The position numbers were made by a program, and so were the translations under genes. Of a stretch of DNA of 41,264 bases, positions 24,038 through 33,300 are shown in pieces (position 1 is the stretch's first letter; each line of letters opens with the position of its first letter). Origin of the DNA: Anaerolineales bacterium (GTDB lineage: Bacteria > Chloroflexota > Anaerolineae > Anaerolineales > Villigracilaceae). Below the pieces are notes generated by a model, which was given only the letters and a program-made list of their open reading frames with translations, ran no database searches and had not been told where the DNA came from. The stretch is taken from the NCBI GenBank assembly GCA_016789025.1, contig JAEURC010000086.1:1-41264 (forward strand), in the 5' to 3' direction.

Positions 24038-24538
24038 ATGGGGTCTAGAATAATTACTAAAGTCTGTTTGCTCATTTTTGCTTTGGTTTTTATGTTCGCT
24101 TTCTCCACTGTCAAGGCAAGGTTAGCATCTGCCCAGACCTGTCCGCAAAATTTTCCAATTGATCAATTCGGATGCGGTGCACCAGACCCACTTTTTAATA
24201 CTTGCGATCCACCACAGTTTGTCCGCAGTACGACTGTTGACTGTTCCCTAAACGCTCAAGGCTCTTGCCAAACTACCACTGGCTTCTGCTCCAGTAACGA
24301 CACTTGTAGTTACAATGCTGGCACGGGAACTTGTGACTGTTCAAGATCCGTTGTTCAATGCAATCAAGGTGGCGGGGGTGGGGGAGGAAATTGTTCGGGA
24401 GTTGGAGATAGTTGCACGGACAACGGCGATTGTTGCTCGGGCAGGTGCAGTGGAAGCCGAGGGATTTGTGTAAATGAGCCAAGCGGAGGTATTTGTAATC
24501 TTCCTAGAACTTGTCTCAAAAACACCGTGTCACTCTGA
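24038..24538 (+). CDS. cysteine-rich secreted protein, C-terminus replaced by a repeat
   Basis: A 166-residue protein with a signal peptide (hydrophobic stretch about 9-23, likely cleavage near SAQ-TCP). The mature part has some twenty cysteines. The segment CSGVGDSCTDNGDCCSGRC has the C-x6-C-x5-CC-x3-C spacing of disulfide-knotted mini-proteins. A Gly run separates it from the N-terminal half. The frame ends in CLKNTVSL, coded by the repeat at 24514-24619. A further cysteine-rich coding piece continues in another frame beyond the repeat (24622-24762), so this is a truncated product of a longer gene. AT-rich relative to the surroundings. Function unknown. Confidence 0.65.
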   Translation: MGSRIITKVCLLIFALVFMFAFSTVKARLASAQTCPQNFPIDQFGCGAPDPLFNTCDPPQFVRSTTVDCSLNAQGSCQTTTGFCSSNDTCSYNAGTGTCDCSRSVVQCNQGGGGGGGNCSGVGDSCTDNGDCCSGRCSGSRGICVNEPSGGICNLPRTCLKNTVSL

Positions 24539-24619
24539 GGGAGCGGGGTTTGCGACCGAAGAGTCTCTTATTTGGGCAGTAGAGACCCTTCGCTGACGCT
24601 CAGGGTGACATTTTTGAGA
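24514..24619. repeat. tgtca...ctgag family repeat that disrupts the cysteine-rich gene
   Basis: Outer ends TCTCAAAAA (24514-24522) and TTTTTGAGA (24611-24619) are perfect complements and enclose a GTGTCACTCTGAG ... CTCAGGGTGACAT family copy. It brings in a stop codon at 24536. Confidence 0.85.
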
Positions 24620-24621
24620 TG

Positions 24622-24762
24622 ACTTCTACTATCAACTGCCCCGCAGGAACTGTTCGGGGATCAACGATTATCGGGTCGCAGTGCGAGAATTATGCTTGCA
24701 CAAACTATACGGGATCAGTGCAGGTGCAAGGCGCTTGTTGCGATTGGGAGCCAGGGGAGTAG
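24622..24762 (+). pseudogene. severed C-terminal part of the cysteine-rich secreted protein
   Basis: An open stretch of 46 codons plus stop beginning TSTINCPAGTV and ending ACCDWEPGE, with five cysteines in the same style as the upstream protein. It has no start codon of its own and lies in a different frame from 24038-24538. The most economical reading is one original gene, 24038-24762, split by the repeat. Confidence 0.6.
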
Positions 24763-24785
24763 GATTGTAGAAGGGCGGTGTTGAA

Positions 24786-24896
24786 TCCCCAAATCCCGAA
24801 GGGATGAAAGAATTGAAAAAACCATGACACCCCTTCGGGGTTTGATAAACATTTGGTCAATCTCCATAATCTTGCCACTCCTTCGGAGTTCATCCC
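24786..24896. repeat. tcccgaaggga / ccccttcgggg hairpin repeats
   Basis: TCCCGAAGGGA, CCCCTTCGGGG and ACTCCTTCGGAGT hairpins are separated by a CAATCTCCATAATC spacer, matching the unit and spacer at 13677-13742. Confidence 0.7.
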
Positions 24897-24912
24897 GCTA
24901 TTTGTATCAGCA

Positions 24913-25692
24913 TCACCAATCCCAATGCCTAATCCCAAAGTCATTGCCCTCGACAGCCAGCGCGGCGGCGTAGTTTGATTCGACATTCAACGAATGTAAC
25001 GACCAGCGCAATGATTCGCTTACACCGGGGCGCGTGGCTAGGAGGGCGGCAGGTTCGCCAAGCGACACATCGAAGCTACCCAGCGGCAGGGACAAGCCTA
25101 GTCCCTGCGCTTTGATGTACGCTTCCTTGCGCGTCCAACAGTTGAAAAATCCGAGAGGTCTTTGTTCAACAGGCAATGTCATTAACTCTTGAGTTTCTGT
25201 TTGCGAAAAATTTCGAAAGGCAAGGTTTTCAAGTTCAACATCTTCGCGGATAAGTTCAATGTCCACGCCGACGTTTCGTCCGCGGGCGAGGGCGATCATC
25301 ACGAAATCGCCGGAGTGGGAGAGGTTGAATTCAATATTGGTCGTAGTAGCAACTTTAGTCGCTGGCTTGCCTGAACGACTGACCCCACTGGGGCGCTTCG
25401 CAGAGTCGTTACTACGGGTTAAGAGCGGCTTGCCATATTCGTTCGTGGAGAATTTCAATTCGCTAGGCTCGCATTGCAAATATCGCGCGAGAATATCTCG
25501 CAGACTTGCATGGGCAACGATGTAACGATCACGGTCTATGTCAAAGTGGAAGCGCGAGGCGCGTTGACGTTCATCCGCCGAGAGAGACTCTTCACTCGGG
25601 GTCGTTGAACTCATGCGAACGCGCCAGATATCCACGCGGTCTGTTGCGAGATCGAGATTCTCCGGGGGACGAATCCAAATTGAGTCGTTCAT
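24913..25692 (-). CDS. Sfp-type 4'-phosphopantetheinyl transferase
   Basis: A 259-residue enzyme that moves phosphopantetheine from CoA onto carrier-protein serines; here its targets are presumably the three carrier domains of the adjacent PKS-NRPS. Key motifs are NEYGKPLL near 84-91, FNLSHSGD near 122-129, NVGVDIE (Asp144, Glu146) and FNCWTRKEAYIKAQG (Glu190). Between the second and third positions of a normally short loop it carries about 25 extra residues (93-117) encoded by a palindromic repeat in frame; the catalytic motifs on both sides are intact. ATG 25692 overlaps the FkbM stop (ATGA), so it is the last gene of the cluster operon. Confidence 0.93.
   Translation of the reverse strand: MNDSIWIRPPENLDLATDRVDIWRVRMSSTTPSEESLSADERQRASRFHFDIDRDRYIVAHASLRDILARYLQCEPSELKFSTNEYGKPLLTRSNDSAKRPSGVSRSGKPATKVATTTNIEFNLSHSGDFVMIALARGRNVGVDIELIREDVELENLAFRNFSQTETQELMTLPVEQRPLGFFNCWTRKEAYIKAQGLGLSLPLGSFDVSLGEPAALLATRPGVSESLRWSLHSLNVESNYAAALAVEGNDFGIRHWDW
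25343..25415. repeat. palindromic element in frame inside the phosphopantetheinyl transferase gene
   Basis: Ends GTAGTAGCAACT (25343-25354) and AGTCGTTACTAC (25404-25415) match in 10 of 12 pairs, with an inner CCCCACTGGGG hairpin. It is translated as a Ser/Lys/Thr-rich loop. Confidence 0.8.
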
Positions 25693-26489
25693 TCCCGCCA
25701 CGCCTTGATGATTCCCGTGCCGAACAAAATCTTTTGCGGAAAGATCCCGCCTTCGACAGCGACTCGGAAGCCGTGCGACTCCAACAGGCGGACTAACTCA
25801 CGATGATCGCGGGAGTCATCCATGAACTCGTGATATTCCATCACAATGTAGCGGATTCGTTCGAGAGTTTCGCGCGAGCAGTTAGCGAGGATTCCATACT
25901 CCGCCCCTTCGATGTCCATTTTCAAGCAATCAACCCGTTCGATATTGTTCTCTGAAAGAATATCGGCGAGCGTCATGGCGCGGACTTTTTCGCGCGGACT
26001 GTTCGCGTCTTGCAGCAACGAACCCAACGCGCCGTTATCGCCCGGCAGAAAAAATTCCATCTCGCCGCGTTTTTCCGAGACGGCGGCATGATGCGCGTGA
26101 AGATTTTCGAGACCGTTCAACGATCTATTTTCAGCGAGCATGTCAAAGTTACTGCGCGAGGCTTCATAAGCATAGACCTTCCCCGGCGCGGCGCGTTGCG
26201 CGGCGCGGACTGAAAATCCGCCGATGTGCGCGCCGAGGTCCACCACCACGTCTCCCGTGCGGATTGGGAACTTCGGGTCGTCGTAGATCTTCGCCTTCCA
26301 AATTTCCCACACAACGAGGATGTCCGATGTGTTCACGCGGACATTGAATCGGGTCTTGGAGTCCGCTTGAACCAGCGTTGTGGGTTTTCCCTGATGGCGC
26401 AGGTAAAACAATGGGAAGACCAATTGATTGAACCAAAGGAAGAAGCGTTGATTTTTTAGTCGCATTGTTGTTGATTGGAATCGCCTCAT
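25689..26489 (-). CDS. FkbM family SAM-dependent methyltransferase
   Basis: A 266-residue class I methyltransferase. The SAM-binding motif VVVDLGAHIGGFSVRAA lies near 82-98, followed by KVYAYEAS and the FkbM-typical CLKMDIEGAEYGIL near 189-202. FkbM-type enzymes usually O-methylate hydroxyl groups of natural products or sugars. Between the thioesterase and phosphopantetheinyl transferase genes it probably tailors the assembly-line product, for instance an enol or alcohol after release. The target is inferred. ATG 26489 abuts a repeat; ATG 26465 is an alternative start. Confidence 0.88.
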   Translation of the reverse strand: MRRFQSTTMRLKNQRFFLWFNQLVFPLFYLRHQGKPTTLVQADSKTRFNVRVNTSDILVVWEIWKAKIYDDPKFPIRTGDVVVDLGAHIGGFSVRAAQRAAPGKVYAYEASRSNFDMLAENRSLNGLENLHAHHAAVSEKRGEMEFFLPGDNGALGSLLQDANSPREKVRAMTLADILSENNIERVDCLKMDIEGAEYGILANCSRETLERIRYIVMEYHEFMDDSRDHRELVRLLESHGFRVAVEGGIFPQKILFGTGIIKAWRE

Positions 26490-26492
26490 GAA

Positions 26493-26564
26493 GTGTCACC
26501 CTGAGCGGCAGCGAAGGGTCTCTGGCGCAATAACCGAGATTCTTCGCTTCGCTCAGAATGACAT
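26493..26564. repeat. inverted repeat, tgtca...ctgag family
   Basis: GTGTCACCCTGAG and CTCAGAATGACAT ends. It fills the gap between the thioesterase and methyltransferase genes without an obvious terminator. Confidence 0.88.
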
Positions 26565-26580
26565 CACGCAAGGTGAGTTA

Positions 26581-27309
26581 TCAAAGTTTCTCTTCCATAA
26601 ATTTCAACACTGCTTCATTCGCAGTTGTGATGAAAAAATGATCTCCCGCAAAATATTGCGACTCAAAAACGCCTTGCGTTTGAATTGCCCAACCTTCGAG
26701 TTGTTCGCGGCGGACGCGGAGGTCGTCAAGTCCGCCGAGGGCAATGAGGGGACAAGCAAGCGGCGCATCGGGTCGATATTGGTATGTTTCGATCATTTCG
26801 AAGTCGGCGCGGAGGGTGGGGAGCGAGAGTCGCATCAGTTCATCGTTTTGCAAAATTTCAGGCGGGATGCCGTTCAGTTTTTTCAATTCGTTGACAAATT
26901 CCGCGTCGGGCAGTTGATGAATTGGCGGATGCGGATTCGGGAGTTGCGGCGCGGCGCACGCAGAGATGAAAAGGATGTTCGGTTCCGCGAGTCCTTTTTG
27001 TCGTAAGGTTCGCGCCAACTCGAACGCGATCAGACCTCCCATGCTGTGACCGAAGAATGCAAACGGTTTATCCAGCAAAGGTGAAATCGCTTGCGAAAGA
27101 TTCTCGACGAGCGCGAGAAGGTCGGTGAGCGGAGGCTGGGGACTGCGCGAACCGCGTCCTGGATAGTGAACAGCCAGCCCTTCGAATGAATCGTTTAGTC
27201 CAGCGCACCACTTTGCGAACGCGGCGGGTCCGCCTCCCGCGTACGGAAAAAAGAAGACGCGCATCGTCGCATCCGATCTTGGCGCTGGGCAGGCAAACCA
27301 TGTATCCAC
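26581..27309 (-). CDS. type II thioesterase of the PKS-NRPS cluster
   Basis: A 242-residue alpha/beta hydrolase of the GrsT/TEII kind: FPYAGGG near 21-27, HYPGRGSR near 48-55, nucleophile Ser89 in GHSMGG, an acid in GLDD (195-196) and His224 in GDHFF. Type II thioesterases remove wrong or stalled acyl groups from carrier domains and restore mis-primed assembly lines. A GTG start at 27309 lies 6 nt after the megasynthase stop, supporting co-transcription; an internal ATG at 27264 is possible but would cut close to the fold. Confidence 0.93.
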   Translation of the reverse strand: MDTWFACPAPRSDATMRVFFFPYAGGGPAAFAKWCAGLNDSFEGLAVHYPGRGSRSPQPPLTDLLALVENLSQAISPLLDKPFAFFGHSMGGLIAFELARTLRQKGLAEPNILFISACAAPQLPNPHPPIHQLPDAEFVNELKKLNGIPPEILQNDELMRLSLPTLRADFEMIETYQYRPDAPLACPLIALGGLDDLRVRREQLEGWAIQTQGVFESQYFAGDHFFITTANEAVLKFMEEKL

Positions 27310-27314
27310 TGCGT

Positions 27315-30300
27315 TTAAATCTCTGGTCGTTGAATCAGATCATGCGCGATAAACGCCTTGATGTATGTGGAGAGCAGTTCGCCGTTCACGGGCGGACATT
27401 CGACGCCAGCGTCTGCCAATTTTGCGAGCGTGTTGGTCAAGTCAATGCGCGGCATGAAAATTTGTTTTTCCTCCACCTCTTCGATCAGCGGAAGATACGG
27501 TTCCCATCCGCCGTTTTCCATGAAGGCAACTTTTTTGAACAGGTCGGCGCGCCATTCCTCGAACGAGACGCGCTGGGTTTGGAAGCCTTCGTCGTTGAGC
27601 CATACCAGCAAATTGTCGAGATGAAGCGGCGAAGGGTTTTCCAAATGATAGATTTGATTCCAATTGACAGGGTCTTTTGAAATTTGCACGATCGCCGCGC
27701 TGACGAAATCGACCGGCACGATGTTGGCGACAACATCCAGATCGGGCGCGGCGCCAAGCAAGAGGCAGGCGCGCGTCATGCTGGAGATCATGTTGTCGGT
27801 ATTCCATGCGCCGGTGAGGCTGTGACCCGACACCAAACCGGGACGATAGATCGCGTACGGGATGCCGCGCGCGCCAGCCTGCATCACTAATTTTTCCGCG
27901 ACCCATTTGCTTTGAGCGTAGCCGCCGAACGGCGCGCCTGTTTCATCTATGTTGTCGCCTTCGCGGAACACGCGCCCGTCGTCGTGATCGCCGTTGTGTA
28001 AAATAGACAGCGTGGACACATGATGCACGGGCTTCAACTTCGCGCGGCTCGCCAAGCGTAAAATTTCCTGCGTCCCCAAAACATTCGCCGACTTGTGCGC
28101 GGCATACGGATACACAAAATTCACCATCGCGCCGTTGTGGATGATCGAGTCAATTTGAGTCGCAAGTTCGTAAAATTTTTCTTCGCTCAGTCCAAATCGC
28201 GGCGAGCCGAGATCGCCCAACACTGGCTGAATGCGAGACGCAAACGCCTGATCCCACAATTGATACGAATCAAGATTGCGCTTCAAACGCTTCAAGCCTT
28301 GTTCAACGTTATCAGCGCGAAGCAAACAATACACGTCCGCCAAAGTCTGCTTCAACAAGTCATGCAACAAGAACGCGCCGACGAATCCCGTCGCGCCCGT
28401 CAATAAAATCTTTTTTGGTTCGGCATGTTCGTACACAAGATCGCCCGCGTTGATGTCCGCATCTAAGATTGCTTCGGCTTTCAATTGTTCCAAACTCAAC
28501 TGATTCATGCGGATGATGTTGCTTCCGCCCGCGTACGCGCCCTTCCCTCCGCACTTTGCATTGCTGATCACCTCGGCAAGATTCGCAACAGTCGGCTGTT
28601 CGAACAACGCGCGCAACGGCAACTGCGAAGTTTCGAGCGAATATTTTTCGCGCAACAAAAACACGAGCCGCGTCCCCAACAGTGAATGTCCGCCGAGTTC
28701 AAAAAAGTTATCGTTCACCCCAACTTGCTCGGCGTTCAAGCCCAACACCTGCGCGCACACTTCGGCAAGTTCCGCTTCCAACGGCGTGCGCGGCGCGATG
28801 TATTGCGCGCGTAAATCAACTCGCGACTGAGTCGGCGCGGGCAACGCTTTGCGATCCACTTTTCCATTCGGCGTGAGCGGCAACGATTCAAGATTCACAA
28901 ACACAGATGGAATCATGTACTCTGGAAGTTTCGCGCGCAAATAATCTCTGAGATGGACGTGCTCCGCTTCGCTCTCAGGGACAGCTGGCACCACGTAGGC
29001 GACCAGACTCGCCTCCGCGGACCTCTCCTTCCACGCGACGACGACCGCCTGTTTCACTTGCGGATGATTCATCAACGCGACCTCGATCTCGCCGGTCTCG
29101 ATGCGATAGCCGCGAACTTTCACTTGCTGATCGCTTCTGCCGAAGAATTCGATGTTCCCATCCGCGAGGTAACGCGCGAGGTCGCCGGTTTTGTACATTA
29201 CGCTATCTTTCCGCGCTGAGCGGAGCGGCGGTTTTTGCCGCGAAGTCGAAGCGGGGGGAGGAATAAATCTCTCCGCCGTTAACTCCGGGCGATTCAAGTA
29301 GCCGCGACTGACGCCGTCTCCTCCGATGTACAGATCGCCGATCACGCCGACAGGGACGGGTTGAAGCGCTGAATCTAAAATGTAAATTTGCGTGTTGGCG
29401 ATCGGTCTGCCGATGGGAACGGTGTTCGAGATGCCCGCTTGAATCGAATCCACTTTGTAGAGCGTTGACCAGATCGTCGTCTCGGTGGGACCATAAACAT
29501 TCCACAACCCCGCGCCTCGCACGAGGAGTTTTTCCGCCAAGTCGTTGGTCAACGCTTCGCCGCCGCAGAGGATTTTCAAATCGGGTTTGCCCGTCCAGCC
29601 TGCTTCGAGCAGAAGACGCCAACTCGCGGGCGTGGCTTGCATGAAGGTGATGTTTGACTCGGTCAATGATTCCGCCAGCGTCGCGCCATCCGCAACGGTT
29701 TCAGAGTTTGCGATGACAACCTTCGCGCCGACGGTGAGCGGCAACAGCAATTCGAGAACGGCGATGTCGAACGAAAGCGTCGTCACTGCGAGAAGCGAGT
29801 CATCCGCGTTGATTCCCAAATCCTTTTGCATCGAGCACAAAAAGTTGACGACCGCTTGATGATGAATCTGCACGCCTTTCGGCTTGCCCGTCGAACCAGA
29901 GGTATAAATAATGTAGGCAAGATCGTCAGCAGAGGCTTTCGATTTTTTGCCGCGCTTTGCCTTCACATCAGCGAGCGCATCGAGACAAATGACTTGCGCG
30001 TCTGTCTTCGGCATTTCGGGCAACAAGGCTGAAAGCGTGAGAACGATCGAAGCGTTTGAATCTTCCAGCATGAACGCGAGACGTTCGGACGGGAAGGATG
30101 GGTCGAGCGGCAAATACGCGCCTCCCGCCTTCAACACGCCGAGCAGACCGACGAGCATTTCCACAGAGCGGCTCACGAACAAGCCGACGAGCGTGCCGGG
30201 CTTGACGCCTTGCGCGACAAGAATCTTTGCAACCTCGTCCACGCGTTTGTTCAACTCCTTGTATGAAACGTCCCGAAGGTTTTCGTCAAGCCGCTGATTT

Positions 30301-33300
30301 GTGCCGCCCAAGCCTTCGGGACGGTGATCGAATTCAATCGCGATGGTATTGGGTGTTTTCTTTGCTTGCGCCTCGATCAATTCATGGATGCAAAGGTCGC
30401 GTGGATATTCGGATTGTGTGTGATTCCAATCAACGAGGATTTTCTGTTTCTCCGAATCATCCAAGAGCGAGTAACTTGAAACAGCCTGCGCGGGGTCTGC
30501 GGTGATTTCATGCAACAGCAAATCGAAATACTTCAGCATCTGCCGAATGGTTTCGGCGTCGAACAAGTCCGTGTTGTATTGAAGCGCGGCGGCGAGACCG
30601 TCTCCCAACTCGGACATCATCATCGTCATGTCGAATTGCGCGGGTTCGCCGCCCAACGCGATGGATTCGAGAACGAGTCCGCTCGCTTCCATGCGCGCGC
30701 CGTCGAGTCCGAGCGCGAACGGGCTGAGCGCTTGCGCGTCCGCGGTGTGCGCTTTTTGCAGGATGAACATCGTCTCGAACAACGGCGGGCGGGATGAATC
30801 GCGTTGGACGCCGAGTCGCTTCGCCAACAGCGCGGGTGGATACTCTTGATGTTCGAACGCGCCGAGCGCGGTCTGTTTTACGCGCTGGAGGATTTCATTG
30901 AACGATGGATTTCCTGAAAAATCCGCTTTCAACGCGATGGGATTGATAAAGTATCCGACGAGATTCGACAACTCGGCATGGCTTCGTCCCGCAGTGACGG
31001 AACCCACCAAAAATTCATCTTGATTCGAATAGCGATGCAACAACGTTTGAAATGCGGCGAGCAGGGTCATGAACATCGTCGCGCCGTGTTCTTGCGCGAG
31101 CGATTTCAATTTTGCGTATAACTCGGCGTCCAGGAAGAGATGTTCCGAGTCGCCGCGATAGGTTTGCATCGGCGAGCGCGGACGATCTGTTGGAAGATTC
31201 AACGCGGGGAGTTGATTTCCAAGCTGCGCTTGCCAGTACTTCCACAATTTTTCGCCGCGTTCGCTTTCGAGCATTCCCGCTTCCCAACGCGCGTAATCGG
31301 AATAACGCGCGGGCAGGGCGGGCAATAATCCGCTTATGCCGCCGAGAGCGCCCTGATTCGCCTCGTACAACGTCAACAGTTCGCGCGCCAAAATCGTCAT
31401 TGACCAAAAGTCTGTGACGATGTGATCCATTGCCAGCAAAAGGATGTGAGACGAATCCTGCCTGAGGTGGAGATCGGCTCGAATGACTGGCCCAGCCTCA
31501 AGGTCGAATGAAGCGCGCGCGTCCTGTGCGAGTCGCTCGCGCAGCGCGTCATCCTCCAGTGCGGACGAATCCACAATGCGAAAAAATCCATCTATCGAAT
31601 CATGCACGCGTTGAAGCGGCTCGCCGTTGACTGCATGGAAAGTGCTTCGTAGAGATTCGTGCCGCGCGATGAGACGTTCGAATGCGAGTTGCAATGCTGG
31701 CACATCGAGATCGCCGCGGATGCGGATCGCGCCAGCCACGTTGAACGAAATTTCATCGGGCATGAGCTGATGCAAAAACCACAACGCCTGCTGACCCACC
31801 GAAAGCGGACTCTCGCGCGGCGGATTCTGCGCGACCATGAACGGCGCGTCATTCTCCGTTTCGGCTGACTCCAAATTCTTCAGCGCCTCCGCCGCGAGAC
31901 TTGAGATCGTTGGACCTTGCAAGAGACTCGCCACCGAAATTTGCGCGCCGAGTTTTGATTCGAGCGAGTTCTTCAGTTCCATCGCCATGAGCGAATCAAG
32001 GCCGAGCGTGTCGAGCGGGGTGTCGAGATTTAGGCGCGAGATATCCATGCCAAGGATGCGCGCGGTTTGATGTTGAATGAAAGTTTCGATGTCGGGTTTG
32101 GTGTGTAGATGATCGAGGTTCTCCCTCACCCCTGGCCCCTCTCCCAATGGGAGAGGGGGATTCTTTTGCATTTTTCCATTTTTTCTTTCAACAATTTTTT
32201 CTTGCGATTTCAATTTACCATTCGAGCGCGATGATGGCAACTTGCTTACTTGTTTACCTGTCTCCGTGTCTACCTGTCTACCTGTCTCCCTGTCTACCTC
32301 CACCCAATACCTCTGACGATCAAACGGATAGTTCGGCAACGCAACTTTATTGCGCGAATAACCAGAATCGAATCCGTTCCAATCCACATCCGCGCCTTGG
32401 ACGTAGAGTTTGGCGAGGCTGTCGAGGAGCGTTTGCCATTCATCCTGATTTTGTCTCAACGAAGGCAGCCACGCGGATTTTGACTCTGGCAAACAGCGTT
32501 TTCCCATTCCCAACAATACCGGGCTTGGACCGATCTCGATGAACGCGTCAATTCCAAGATTCGCAAGAGACTGCATCCCTGCGGAGAATTTCACTTCTGA
32601 GCGGATGTGGTCTCGCCAATATTTGGCGGTGGGAGGTTGAGGGATTTCCGCGCCCGTGATGTTGGAGATGAGGAGAATTTGAGAATTAGAGAATTTTATG
32701 TTTTGGGCAAATGATTCGAATTCATCGAGGATCGAATCCATCAGCGGAGAATGGAAGGCGTGCGAAACTGTCAGCGGCTTGGAGGTGATGCCAAGTTTGG
32801 TCAATACATCCACGATGGTTTGAATGGCGGATGATTCGCCGGAGATGACCGTGTTGTCGGGTCCGTTCGAGGCGGCGATGGAGACTTGATTCGCAAACGG
32901 CTTCAACACATCGGTGATCTTTGCGGCGTCGGCAAAGACTGCGACCATCGTCCCGTTTTGCGGAAGTCCGCCCATCAGGCGCGCGCGTTCGGCGATGAGT
33001 CGCAACCCATCTTCGAGGGTGAACGCGCCGGCAATGCACGCCGCGACGTATTCGCCGACGCTGTGTCCCATCACGGCGTGAGGTTTGATTCCCCACGAGA
33101 GCCACAATTTTGCGAGGGCGTATTCAAAAGCGAAGAGTGCAGGCTGGGTGTATTGCGTTTGATTTATCGTTGAATCGTCTTTTTCGGCAAAGATGATCTC
33201 GAGCAGAAAACGTCCAAGAATGGGATCAAGGATCGTTCCGCATTCATCCAATGCAGCGCGGAAGGTTGGTTGAGTCTCGTAGAGTCCCTTGCCCATGCCT

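Noticed and set aside
24514..24619. insertion sequence in the cysteine-rich gene
   Set aside because: It is only about 106 bp with no transposase coding capacity; it belongs to the non-coding palindrome family and would need a trans-acting mobiliser.
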